From contig CADDYV010000004.1 of assembly GCA_902810695.1 (NCBI GenBank), forward strand, positions 1 through 64,000: a DNA stretch of 64,000 nucleotides, in the 5' to 3' direction. A program made the position numbers and the translations under genes. Under the pieces are notes generated by a model. The model was not told where the DNA came from, searched no databases, and worked only from the letters and a program-made list of their open reading frames with translations. Each line of letters begins with the position of its first letter. Positions within the stretch are counted from its first letter, which is position 1. Origin of the DNA: Actinomycetota bacterium (GTDB lineage: Bacteria > Actinomycetota > Rubrobacteria > Rubrobacterales > Rubrobacteraceae). This document shows positions 8,693-17,243 of this stretch, piece by piece.

Positions 8693-9945
8693 CAGACTCC
8701 TCCTTTTTGTTCCGCGGGCAATCCCGCAGGCTTCGGGTTATCCAAAGACCGCAGCCACAACGAGGCGTGGGAAGGCTGCATCGTCTCCCGCACCACCCCT
8801 ACCAGGTCTTCGATCAAAACGTCCAGGTCCGTCTCCCTCTGCAACCTCTTTCCGAAAGCCTCAAGCGTCATGCGGGCATCGTACTTCCTACGGTAAAATC
8901 GCTGGTCTACCACGTCCTGAATACGACGTCTCAGAGGCTGGAACAGCGCGGCGATGATCAGCGTGGAGACGACGACTGCAGGCTGGGTGTTCTCTTCGAT
9001 AAGCGTACGGAAGAGCCCTTCGAGCAAAACTACGCTCCCGAAATACACCATCGCAAGAGAGGCAGTGAGCGCGCCGTAAACCAGGGTGCGGTTTATGACG
9101 AGGTCTATATCGTAGAGCCTGTAGCGCAGGATGGCGATACCGGCGGAGACCGGTACGGCGGCGACACCAAGGAGAAAAATGGTGGTCCAGATCCATCCGG
9201 GGACCGTAGGCGACCACACGATGGTGGGACCTGCAATAAAAACAGCAGCCAGGAAAGCTCCCGCGTAGGCAAACCATTTGATCTGCTGCCGCTCTAATCG
9301 GCGAGTGCGCCGGAAGCGCAAGACGAGCGAGACCACGGAGATGAGTATCGTCGCCAGCATCAGCGCGAACGCCGAAGACTCGAGGAGATTCCGGACGCTG
9401 GCGAGCGCCTCGATACCGAACGGGTTGGTGACTGAGGGGAAGTTGTTCCTGAGTGGACCGGGTCCAAAGGCGTGTGCGAAGGTGACCAACGCTATAGCGA
9501 TAGCGGTGGCCCACACGATGGGACGCCAGCGACGAGAGAGCAGCCGACCGTCGGGGAAGAGCAGGAGCAGGAACGCAAAAGTGCCTAGAAGGCCGGGGCC
9601 GCCAATCCATTCGGATACCCAGGCCATGACTCTACCCCCGGGAAGCGAGCCAGGCCACATGAAAAGGGTGAAGGAGGCGTATGCATCGGCGAAGCTCCCT
9701 GCGCCAAACGCCAGACCTACGGCGCAGAAGATCCAACCTATAGCGTTTTCGGGACGATGCGAGGCAACCAGCGCTCCGACGCTAGTGAAAGCCAGCGCGA
9801 CCGCGATCAGAGCACCAAAACCTATCAAATCACCTGCAGCGCCATGAGCAAGCCAACTGAGCGTCGCGAAGACGAAGCTTGATATCGCAAGCACCGCCGA
9901 GAGTGCCCACAGCAACCAAGCGAGGCGGGCGGTGTGACGGCTCAT
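8692..9945 (-). CDS. Membrane receptor paralogue 3 (type A) with half-GAF tail
   Basis: This 417-residue type A paralogue shows SHRPENAIGW, LLFPDGRLLSRRW, LERQQIKW, LYDIDLVINRTLVYG and FYRRKYDARMTLEAF, with the half-GAF tail ending in ETMQPSHASLWL followed by about 22 polar residues, the longest extension of the set. Its middle part (GPGPLRNNF and NPFGIEAL) is closest to the 12441-13727 paralogue. The gene overlaps the upstream receptor by four bases (ATGA) and the downstream SnoaL-like gene by one. No catalytic domain is present. Location is the cytoplasmic membrane. Confidence 0.75.
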   Translation of the reverse strand: MSRHTARLAWLLWALSAVLAISSFVFATLSWLAHGAAGDLIGFGALIAVALAFTSVGALVASHRPENAIGWIFCAVGLAFGAGSFADAYASFTLFMWPGSLPGGRVMAWVSEWIGGPGLLGTFAFLLLLFPDGRLLSRRWRPIVWATAIAIALVTFAHAFGPGPLRNNFPSVTNPFGIEALASVRNLLESSAFALMLATILISVVSLVLRFRRTRRLERQQIKWFAYAGAFLAAVFIAGPTIVWSPTVPGWIWTTIFLLGVAAVPVSAGIAILRYRLYDIDLVINRTLVYGALTASLAMVYFGSVVLLEGLFRTLIEENTQPAVVVSTLIIAALFQPLRRRIQDVVDQRFYRRKYDARMTLEAFGKRLQRETDLDVLIEDLVGVVRETMQPSHASLWLRSLDNPKPAGLPAEQKGGV

Positions 9946-11150
9946 CGCCTCTCCAGCTTATGTTCTGACTCCCGTAACCACAGCGAAACGTGCTCCGGTT
10001 GCATTGTTTGCCGTACTACGGCGAGCAACCTCGCATTCAGATCCGCGAGGTTTGTCTCCTCGCGGAGCACAGTAGAAAAGGCTTCGAGCGTCTTGGCCGC
10101 ATCATACTTTCTGCGGTAGAAACGCCGGTCTATGAAGGACTGCACCCTCCTGCGCCACGGCTGGAAGAGGGCTGCGATGGCAAGCGTAGAGACGACCACG
10201 GCGAGCTGGGACTCACTCCCCGTCAGGGCACGGAAAATGTTTTGCAGCACCACCACGCCGACAAAGTAGACCAATACCAGAGAAGCCGTAAGAGCACCGT
10301 AGACGAGGGTGCGGTTGACGATCACATCTATGTCGTAGAGACGGTACTTGAGAATAGCTATGCCGGTGGCCACCGGTAGAGCGGCGAGCAGGAGTCCAAA
10401 GCCCACCTCGTCCAGCCAATTGGGCAATCCAGAGGAGAAAACTATCGTCACGAGACAGATGGCCATCACGACGACGGCGTACACGAGCCACTTGAGCTGC
10501 TGGCGCTCATCACCGCGGGCCCGGTGGAAACGCAGAAACAGTGACGCCAAGCACACGAAGCTGGTAATGAAGAGCAGCGGCAGTCCGAAGCTGTCTACGG
10601 ATTCGAGCATACCGCCCTTATGCCCCACCCCGATCGGGTTGGTGCCATATTTGTTGAACGGGTCTTCGAGGTCGGGCTTGAATATATCCACCACGGTGAA
10701 GAACGTCATCAGACCGAGGGCTAACCACGCGACCGGGCGCCAGCGTGGTGAGGGCAGCCTGCCTGTCGGAAACAGCAGCGGCAAGAACAGCAGCAGCGCA
10801 CAGAAACCCGGGCGGTAGATCCAGCCCCCTACCCACGCCGCCAGCACTCCTCCGGGGAGCGCGCCATGCCGGGTAATGAGGGCGTAGCGCGCGTACTCGC
10901 TCATCAAAGCCCCGATAAAGAACGTAAAAACAACCGGGAACAGCCAGCTGATAGGGTTGCGCGGCTGGCGGGCGACGATCAGCATGCCGATCAACGGGTA
11001 CGATTGCGCCATTACGAGGGTAAACACCTGGGCACCGAACAACTTCCAGGGGTACCCGTTGAGATAGAGCAGAAGAAGCAACAGAGGACTGAGCAGCACG
11101 GAGAACACCCACAGCCCACGGGCAATCCGGATGAGCGTCCGGTCACTCAC
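9942..11150 (-). CDS. Membrane receptor paralogue 4 (type A) with half-GAF tail
   Basis: The 402-residue protein carries ARQPRNPISW, LLFPTGRLPSPRW, DERQQLKW, LYDIDVIVNRTLVYG and FYRRKYDAAKTLEAF, with the tail ending in QTMQPEHVSLWL. I place the start at GTG 11150, which overlaps the upstream stop within GTGAGTGA. An upstream ATG at 11261 would add 37 residues encoded entirely over the preceding gene that match nothing in the family, so it is rejected. The predicted product then begins with SDRTLIRIARGLWVFSVL, matching the length and first membrane helix of its siblings. It lacks any output domain. Confidence 0.75.
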   Translation of the reverse strand: MSDRTLIRIARGLWVFSVLLSPLLLLLLYLNGYPWKLFGAQVFTLVMAQSYPLIGMLIVARQPRNPISWLFPVVFTFFIGALMSEYARYALITRHGALPGGVLAAWVGGWIYRPGFCALLLFLPLLFPTGRLPSPRWRPVAWLALGLMTFFTVVDIFKPDLEDPFNKYGTNPIGVGHKGGMLESVDSFGLPLLFITSFVCLASLFLRFHRARGDERQQLKWLVYAVVVMAICLVTIVFSSGLPNWLDEVGFGLLLAALPVATGIAILKYRLYDIDVIVNRTLVYGALTASLVLVYFVGVVVLQNIFRALTGSESQLAVVVSTLAIAALFQPWRRRVQSFIDRRFYRRKYDAAKTLEAFSTVLREETNLADLNARLLAVVRQTMQPEHVSLWLRESEHKLERR

Positions 11151-12444
11151 GCGAGGCTTTCCGTTGCGGTTCTTGCAACCAGAGCGAGGCATACTCCGGC
11201 TGCATGGTTTGCTGAACGATCGAGACGAGGGCCCCCGCCAGTTCATTGAGATCCGTCTCATCCCTCAGCCTCGCCGAGAAGGTTTCGAGCATTTTTTGAG
11301 CGTCGTACTTGCGGCGATAGAAACGGCGGTCTATAAGCTCCTGGAAGCGTTTCCTGAGAGGGTGGAAGAGCGCAGCGATGGTCAGGGTAGTGGCCACAAC
11401 CGCCAGTTGTGACTCTCCCCCGGTCAACCTGCGAAATGCGTACTGCAGGGCGATCACCAGCCCAAGGTATGTCCCCGCCAGCGATGCTGTAAGTAAACCG
11501 TAGACGAGTGTGCGGTTGATGATGAAGTCTATGTCGAAGAGGCGCGAGCGGAGCATCGCGATCCCGATGGAGATTGGGATGAGCAGCATCGAGAGGTACA
11601 TCCCCGTATTCTGGAGAAGCGTTGCATAGGAGATACGCAGCGTACCGCCCGGTTCGGTGGCGAAATAGGGCAACACAAAAGCGAGAAAACCTGCGAGTGC
11701 CGCTATCGAGCCGAAAACGATCCATTTGGTCTGGTAGCGCTGCTCGGGCGTGGAGACGTAGCGGTAGCGGTAGACCTGGGCGACAAACAGGCTGGTGAGC
11801 AACCCCAGAAACAGCGCTACGGAGGCCGCATTCGACCAGTTCTCCGGGTTGAGAGGCGAGCTCGGAAAGAAGTATTGCGGCACCCGCATTGCCAGGTATG
11901 CCAGGGCAACCCAGCGGGTCCAGCCTGGTACGAAACGCCCGCTCGGGAAAGTGTAGAAGAACATGGTAAGGCAGATCTCACCGAGAAACTGCACGCTTTT
12001 GACCGGCAGCCAGAGCATCGGGTGGGTGGCGCCGAGCACCCCGGATGGACCGTTCAGCAAGGTCGCGGTGCCAAACACGACCAGAAAGAGAGCGACCAGA
12101 AGCGCCATCCAGTCATCGGAGCGGCGCCAGAAGATGACCGCTCCCATCCCGGCCCAGACCGCTCCGCAAAGGGCGGTGAGTATGACGCTGTATGCAGCGT
12201 AGAAGCCAGCGGGAAGACCCAGCGCATGCTGCTGTCGAAAGTTCCGGGCGGCGGGGAGATCGAGGTTCCTGCAGACTCTCGCACCCAGGTCGCAAGCTGC
12301 ATGAAGCTCTCTCCAGTAGGAGAACATCCCGGTAACGAAGAGCCCCACCGCCAGGAGCGCCACAATCAGCCAGGCTATCCGGACGATAGGCAGCAGATGT
12401 CCACGCAGTTGAGTATCCTTCGCCGGCATGGAGGCTCGGGTCAT
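11143..12444 (-). CDS. Membrane receptor paralogue 5 (type B) with half-GAF tail
   Basis: This 433-residue type B paralogue has a long loop (about residues 45-85) after the first membrane helix with two cysteines, in HAACDLGARVCRN, that could form an extracytoplasmic disulfide. It shares AVIFWRRSDDWMALLVA, YTFPSGRFVPGWTRW, LFDIDFIINRTLVYG and FYRRKYDAQKM with the other type B member at 6911-8197. The tail ends in QTMQPEYASLWL plus twelve residues. ATG at 12444 overlaps the upstream TGA by four bases. A ligand or redox sensor role for the loop is inference. Confidence 0.75.
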   Translation of the reverse strand: MTRASMPAKDTQLRGHLLPIVRIAWLIVALLAVGLFVTGMFSYWRELHAACDLGARVCRNLDLPAARNFRQQHALGLPAGFYAAYSVILTALCGAVWAGMGAVIFWRRSDDWMALLVALFLVVFGTATLLNGPSGVLGATHPMLWLPVKSVQFLGEICLTMFFYTFPSGRFVPGWTRWVALAYLAMRVPQYFFPSSPLNPENWSNAASVALFLGLLTSLFVAQVYRYRYVSTPEQRYQTKWIVFGSIAALAGFLAFVLPYFATEPGGTLRISYATLLQNTGMYLSMLLIPISIGIAMLRSRLFDIDFIINRTLVYGLLTASLAGTYLGLVIALQYAFRRLTGGESQLAVVATTLTIAALFHPLRKRFQELIDRRFYRRKYDAQKMLETFSARLRDETDLNELAGALVSIVQQTMQPEYASLWLQEPQRKASRE

Positions 12445-13727
12445 CTTTCTGCTTTAACCTTCCGGGGCTGCTGTGGCTCAAGGAGCCACAGCGAGACGTA
12501 CTCCGGCTGCATCGCCTCCTGCACGACCCCAACAAGTTCTTCGCTGAGCCGATCAAGCTCGGTCTCATCACGGAGCTTCGCCGATAGAATTTCGAGTGTT
12601 CTGGCGGCGTCATACTTGCGGCGGTAGAAAAGCCGGTCAATGAAGCTCTGCGCTCTCCGGCGCAGGGGGTTGAAGAGCGCGGCGATCACGAGCGTCGAAG
12701 CCACGATCGCAAGCTGCGAGCCGCTTCCGGTAAGGGCGTGGAAGATCGCCTGGGTCGCCGTGACGCTCCCGAAGTACACCGCTGCAAGAGAGGCTGTCAG
12801 AGACCCATAGACCAGGGTCCGGTTTATGAATATGTCTATGTCGTAGAGGCGGTACTTGAGGACGGCGAAGCCTATGGCTATTGGGATGCCCGCGTAGCTC
12901 AGCAGGAGCATGTCCTGAGAGATCGAAGCCCACAGCGGCGGCGCGCTGTCGCCGAGCAGGGCCTCCGGCATGAAGAGGTACTGGCCGAGCAGCCCGATCA
13001 GGTACACCAGGCCCACGAAAGAAGCGGCGAATGCGAGCCACTTGATCTGCTGGCGGACCTCTCTGCCAGAGTGCCTGTAGCGCAGGACCAGGCTCGTTGC
13101 CGCAGCGAGGATGCACAGCGGCAACAGCAACACCAGAAAAGCCCCCACGGTCTGTACCCAGGGATACCCTTCGATCCCCAGCGGGTTGCGTGCGCCGCCC
13201 CTGTTCGGCAGCGGTCCGGGGGAGAAAACTATGGCCACGGTGACCACCGCGATCACCGCTCCCGAGAACCAGGCCAGCGGGCGCCACCTCCTCGAAGGGA
13301 GCCCACCGTCCGGGAACAGCAGCACCATGTAGATCCCCAGCAACCCCACGGGTGGCACCCATATCCCCTGGGTCAGCGCGTCAATTATCACCGGGCCGGG
13401 TGCCGAGCCGGTGGTGGCAACGGTGTAGGCCGTGAACTGGTCGCTCGCGACGATGAGCATCCAGAAGAGGCCAACACTCAGACAGATCCAGCCGATAGGA
13501 TTTCCGGGACGCTTGGAAGCGATCAGAGCGCCAACGACCGGGAAGGCGAGGAAGGGTCCGAAGATCAAAAGCTCCCCGGCACCGCTGCTGGGGCCGTAGT
13601 CACCGGAATGTCCGGTGACCGAAGGCTCGGCGGAAAATGTCAGTAGCGCAAACGCAACGCCTGCAACGAACATGGCCACCGAGAGACCGGCGAGCGACCA
13701 GGCCAGCCAGGAGGCGCCCCGGATCAT
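12441..13727 (-). CDS. Membrane receptor paralogue 6 (type A) with half-GAF tail
   Basis: The 428-residue type A protein has SKRPGNPIGW, LLFPDGGLPSRRW, VRQQIKWLAFA, LYDIDIFINRTLVYG and FYRRKYDAARTLEIL, with the tail ending in EAMQPEYVSLWLLEP and a short basic end. Between the first two hydrophobic segments there is a Gly/Ser-rich loop of about 25 residues not found in the other type A members. Overlap with both neighbouring receptor genes is four bases (ATGA), giving tight translational coupling. It has no kinase or phosphatase domain. It is most like the 8692-9945 paralogue through its SPGPLPN and NPLGIEGY segment. Confidence 0.75.
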   Translation of the reverse strand: MIRGASWLAWSLAGLSVAMFVAGVAFALLTFSAEPSVTGHSGDYGPSSGAGELLIFGPFLAFPVVGALIASKRPGNPIGWICLSVGLFWMLIVASDQFTAYTVATTGSAPGPVIIDALTQGIWVPPVGLLGIYMVLLFPDGGLPSRRWRPLAWFSGAVIAVVTVAIVFSPGPLPNRGGARNPLGIEGYPWVQTVGAFLVLLLPLCILAAATSLVLRYRHSGREVRQQIKWLAFAASFVGLVYLIGLLGQYLFMPEALLGDSAPPLWASISQDMLLLSYAGIPIAIGFAVLKYRLYDIDIFINRTLVYGSLTASLAAVYFGSVTATQAIFHALTGSGSQLAIVASTLVIAALFNPLRRRAQSFIDRLFYRRKYDAARTLEILSAKLRDETELDRLSEELVGVVQEAMQPEYVSLWLLEPQQPRKVKAER

Positions 13728-14950
13728 CGCTTCACTCCGCTACTGGAAGGCTTGAGCCACAATGAGACGTGAGAAGGCTGCACCGTTTCCTTTACCACCG
13801 ACACCAGGTCTCCGGTTACGCGGTCGAGATCCGCCTCGTTGCGCAGCCTCGCCGAGAAAACCTCCAGCGTCTTTGCGGCGTCGTACTTCCTGCGATAGAA
13901 GATCCGGTCTATGAAGTTCTGGATGCGGCCTCTCAGAGGGTTGAACAGCGTGGCGATGGCGAGGGTCGAGGCCACAACGGCGAGCTGGTTGCCTTCGCCG
14001 AGGAATGGAGAGAGGAGCCTCTGCAGCCCTGCCACGCTACCGAGGTACACCAGCGCGAGCGTTACGGACAGCGAGCCGTAGACGAGAGTACGGTTTATGA
14101 TGCGGTCGATCTCGTAGAGGCGGTAGCGCAGGATGGCTATCCCTATAGAGAAAGTTATGGCCAGGCCTGCCGCCGTAAAGATCGCCGTGTCGGCCCATTC
14201 GAACCAGCGTGGTGCCTCGATCGCTAGGTTGATTACGTTGAGCACTACGCTTGCAGCGAATATCGCGACGGCATAGGCAAGCCATTTGATCTGCTGGCGC
14301 TCGATCCCTACGGCCCGGCGCAGCCGCACGAACACCGACAGGGCCGCTGCGGCGAACAGAAGTGGAGACGTGATGTACAGAACCGCTTTGTAGATGCTGG
14401 TGAAGCCCTCTATCCCGAGCGGGTTACGGATCGGGCCGAGAGAGCCCAGGTACGCTCCGGGAGAGAACGCGGAAGTGACCACTCCCACCACGATAAAAGC
14501 CACCGTCAGCCACGCCAACCATCTCCAGCGCCTGCCAGGCAATCGCCCCGTGGGGAACAGTAGAATGTAGAAGACCTGAAGGCCGATCATGACAGGAAGT
14601 AGCCAGGAGGCGAGCCAGGCCATCGCTTCACCCGCGGGCAGCGAGTCGGGTTGGACCAGCAGGGCGTAGATGGCGTACGCGGAGGCGAAGGTGCTCGTGC
14701 TTACGGCTACGTCGGATATGCACAGAAGCCAGCCCACGGGGTTCTCCGGTCGGCGCGAGGCCACGATGGCCCCCACGGTCACGTCTATCACGACGGTCGA
14801 GTTGCCGAGCCACCAGTCGAAGATGTGAGCGCCCGGGTGAGCGCGGGTCAGGGCCAGCAGAAGGAGGCTCAGCATCGTCAGCGTCACGCAGAGCGCCCAC
14901 AGCGACCAGGCAAGCCGACCGGCGATCCGTCTGCTCATCCAGGCGGTCAT
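13724..14950 (-). CDS. Membrane receptor paralogue 7 (type A) with half-GAF tail
   Basis: This 408-residue protein is the first receptor gene of the run. It has SRRPENPVGW, LLFPTGRLPGRRW, IERQQIKWLAYA, LYEIDRIINRTLVYG and FYRRKYDAAKTLEVF, and the tail ends in ETVQPSHVSLWLKP plus eight residues. The sequence is closest in feel to the 5712-6911 paralogue. It starts 27 bases after the CrtI-like oxidoreductase, which suggests that the receptors share its transcript. Its short external loops make membrane-embedded or lipophilic signals more likely than a soluble ligand, but this is conjecture. Confidence 0.75.
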   Translation of the reverse strand: MTAWMSRRIAGRLAWSLWALCVTLTMLSLLLLALTRAHPGAHIFDWWLGNSTVVIDVTVGAIVASRRPENPVGWLLCISDVAVSTSTFASAYAIYALLVQPDSLPAGEAMAWLASWLLPVMIGLQVFYILLFPTGRLPGRRWRWLAWLTVAFIVVGVVTSAFSPGAYLGSLGPIRNPLGIEGFTSIYKAVLYITSPLLFAAAALSVFVRLRRAVGIERQQIKWLAYAVAIFAASVVLNVINLAIEAPRWFEWADTAIFTAAGLAITFSIGIAILRYRLYEIDRIINRTLVYGSLSVTLALVYLGSVAGLQRLLSPFLGEGNQLAVVASTLAIATLFNPLRGRIQNFIDRIFYRRKYDAAKTLEVFSARLRNEADLDRVTGDLVSVVKETVQPSHVSLWLKPSSSGVKR

Positions 14951-14977
14951 CTCTCCGGCCTCCGTGGAGGGCTCCTT

Positions 14978-16435
14978 CTAGCTTCCCCGCGCCAGGTAGC
15001 GCAGCGCGGCGCGGGCGGCGAAGTAGCCGCACAGCCCGTGAACGGCCCCGCCCGGCGGCGTCGAAGAGGAGCAGATGTAGAGCCCCTTCACCGGGACCGC
15101 GTAGGGCACGAGCCGCGGGGTAGGACGGGTAAAGAGTTGCCAGAGATCCATAAGCCCCCCGTTTATGTCTCCGCCAATGAGGTTGGCGTTCTGGCGTTCG
15201 AGATCCTGCGGGCTGGAGACGCTTCTGGCGAGGATGCGGTCTCTGAAGCCGGGAGCGAAACGCTCTATCTGGGCTTCGATCCTCTCTGTCATGTCGAAGG
15301 TCGAGCCATTGGGGACGTGGCAGTAGGCCCACACGGTGTGCTTGCCCTCGGGCGCGCGCGTCGGGTCGAAGAGGCTCTGCTGCGCCAGGAGGACGAACGG
15401 ACGCTCGGGGTGTTTGCCGTCCGCCACCGCCCGCTCTCCGGCGGATATCTCATCGAGCGTGCCGCCGAGATGTACGGTCCCGGCCAGGGCGCACTCTTCC
15501 GCCTTCCACGGGATAGGCCCATCCAGGGCGTAGTCCAACTTGAAGACGCCGGGTCCGTAGCGGTATCGCTTGAGCTTTCTCGCGTACCCGGAGGGCAGGA
15601 CGTGGCCTGCGATCTCCAGCAGTTGCCGGGGCGTTACGTCGAAGAGCGCCACGCGCGCCGGCGGCAGTTGCTCTATAGATCCGACGCGAGCGCCGGTTAC
15701 GATCTCACCGCCCAGAGAGCGAAGGCAGGATGCCAGCGCATCGGCGATCTTCTGCGAACCGCCCTTCGGTATCGGCCAGCCCACGACGTGCCCGAGGGAC
15801 TGGAGAACCAGCCCGAAGGAGGCACTGGGCCGCTGATCTAGCGCCAAAAACGAGTGAGCGGCGTTGCCCGCGAAAAGAGCCCGAGCCCGTTCGCCTTTGA
15901 ACCAACCTCTCGCGAGGCTGCGGGCGCTCCTTATAGCCTGCATCCCGAAGTGGGAGAGCGCAATCGGATGACGCGGAGGACGCAGCGGTCCCTGCACGAG
16001 AGGCGATATCCTGTCCCAGTCGGAGACGATCGGCTCCATGAGTTTTTGGTAGGCGGCAGTATCCGGACCGAGAGCCGCGGCAGTATCTTCGATCGAGCGA
16101 TGCAGGATGGCCGCTGAACCACTATCCAGCGGGTGTGCCAGCGGCGCATCTGGTTGGATCCACTCCAATCCATGCTCCTCTAGCGGCAGCGAGCGGAAGA
16201 ACGGCGAGGCGAGCCCCATGGGATGGATCGCCGAGCCGAGGTCGTGGACGAAGCCGGGCAGGGTAAGCTCCGCCGAGCGCGCGCCGCCACCGATGGTATC
16301 CTCGGCCTCCAGCACCACCACCGAATATCCGTGGCGCGCCATCTCGATCGCCGCCGAGAGGCCGTTGGGACCCGCCCCCACCACGACGACGTCGTAGGAG
16401 TTGCGCCGGGTCATCTCCCGGATCGCAGGTCTCAT
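14978..16435 (-). CDS. CrtI/phytoene-desaturase-like FAD oxidoreductase
   Basis: The 485-residue flavoprotein has an N-terminal Rossmann FAD motif (VVVGAGPNGLSAA, about residues 17-29), then E-A-E-D at the end of the second strand and GGGARSAEL, which is the pattern of phytoene desaturase-related amine-oxidase-fold enzymes (CrtI/PYROXD2 type). The C-terminal FAD segment is GLYICSSSTPPGGAVHGLCGY, again CrtI-like. The substrate could be a carotenoid or another polyprenyl or lipid compound; no other carotenoid gene lies in the window. It sits 31 bases after the second DUF1990-like gene and 27 bases before the receptor run, apparently in the same operon, so it may make or modify the molecule that the receptors sense. 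Confidence 0.75.
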   Translation of the reverse strand: MRPAIREMTRRNSYDVVVVGAGPNGLSAAIEMARHGYSVVVLEAEDTIGGGARSAELTLPGFVHDLGSAIHPMGLASPFFRSLPLEEHGLEWIQPDAPLAHPLDSGSAAILHRSIEDTAAALGPDTAAYQKLMEPIVSDWDRISPLVQGPLRPPRHPIALSHFGMQAIRSARSLARGWFKGERARALFAGNAAHSFLALDQRPSASFGLVLQSLGHVVGWPIPKGGSQKIADALASCLRSLGGEIVTGARVGSIEQLPPARVALFDVTPRQLLEIAGHVLPSGYARKLKRYRYGPGVFKLDYALDGPIPWKAEECALAGTVHLGGTLDEISAGERAVADGKHPERPFVLLAQQSLFDPTRAPEGKHTVWAYCHVPNGSTFDMTERIEAQIERFAPGFRDRILARSVSSPQDLERQNANLIGGDINGGLMDLWQLFTRPTPRLVPYAVPVKGLYICSSSTPPGGAVHGLCGYFAARAALRYLARGS

Positions 16436-16466
16436 AAAATTTCTTTCTCTACGGTCTTCCGCAAGG

Positions 16467-17222
16467 CTATCGCCGGAGCAACCCGAAGATCCGGCGTCCC
16501 GGCGCTGAGACGGCGTAGATCATAGACCTCACGCTCGCGTTGTTCCAGACGTTGCCCACGTTCGACCACTGCAGCCTGGGGTCCACGCAGACTTTTTCGA
16601 GGCTTACCGGGTCATCCACGCCGAAGTGGGCTGCCAGAGACTTCAGGACGTGGGTCCAGATCCTCTCCTGCTCGGTCGAGCCGGCGAGGCGGAATCCCAT
16701 CTCGTAGATCGGGTCGTTGGCGCGCGCCAGCGACTGTATCTGAGCCACCGTATGCCCCTCTTCGTTCTGGTAGGCGGAGAACGTGTTCCATCCGCTTTCC
16801 GGATGCCCCTCGGGGGTCATTACGGTGAAGCATTCCTCATCAGCGTAGAGCACGATGACGCCGGTGTAGACCGGCATGCCCTTCATGGAGGCGTTTATGA
16901 GCAGCATCTCGCCCGGCTTGACCCCGGCCAGCGAGGGATAGAACCGGTTTTGCGGCGGCTGGAACTCGGAGAACTTCTCCTTCCAGACCCTGACTACTTC
17001 CTCCGGCGTAACGCCGGTTCCGAGGTAGATCCGGTACGTCTTCTGCCAGAGCTGGCCGAATCCCTGCAGCGCTCCGGCGGTGCGGCGTCCCTCGACGTTG
17101 AGGTTGATTGCCTCCGCGGGAACTTCCGAGACCTTCAGCTTCTCGACGTGTCGCGCCCAGTATGCGGCATCGCGCGGCTGCTTCTGCGCGGTGTGCTCCT
17201 CGGCTGGCGGTTTCTGTTCCAT
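16467..17222 (-). CDS. DUF1990-like protein, copy 2
   Basis: The 251-residue protein is a close paralogue of the next gene upstream. A charged N-terminus is followed by RDAAYWARHVEKLKVSEVP, NLNVEGRRTAGALQGFGQLW and a C-terminal half with TPEGHPESGW, an F, and later ARANDP. The GHPESG...F and aromatic/Arg pattern recalls DUF1990 (UPF0548) proteins, whose function is unknown. No signal peptide or membrane helix is visible. It lies 21 bases after its paralogue and 31 bases before the CrtI-like gene. A lipocalin- or START-like binding role is possible but unsupported. Confidence 0.65.
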   Translation of the reverse strand: MEQKPPAEEHTAQKQPRDAAYWARHVEKLKVSEVPAEAINLNVEGRRTAGALQGFGQLWQKTYRIYLGTGVTPEEVVRVWKEKFSEFQPPQNRFYPSLAGVKPGEMLLINASMKGMPVYTGVIVLYADEECFTVMTPEGHPESGWNTFSAYQNEEGHTVAQIQSLARANDPIYEMGFRLAGSTEQERIWTHVLKSLAAHFGVDDPVSLEKVCVDPRLQWSNVGNVWNNASVRSMIYAVSAPGRRIFGLLRR

Positions 17223-17243
17223 TTCTGCTCCTCTCTTCGGTCT

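Noticed and set aside
11151-11261. N-terminal 37-residue extension of receptor paralogue 4
   Set aside because: The residues are encoded over the end of paralogue 5, are not hydrophobic like sibling N-termini, and a coupled GTG at 11150 gives the expected start.
5712-14950. The seven membrane paralogues as histidine kinases
   Set aside because: They share an N-terminal look with some sensor kinases, but none has a dimerisation His box or ATPase motifs; all end right after VSLWL-like sequence.
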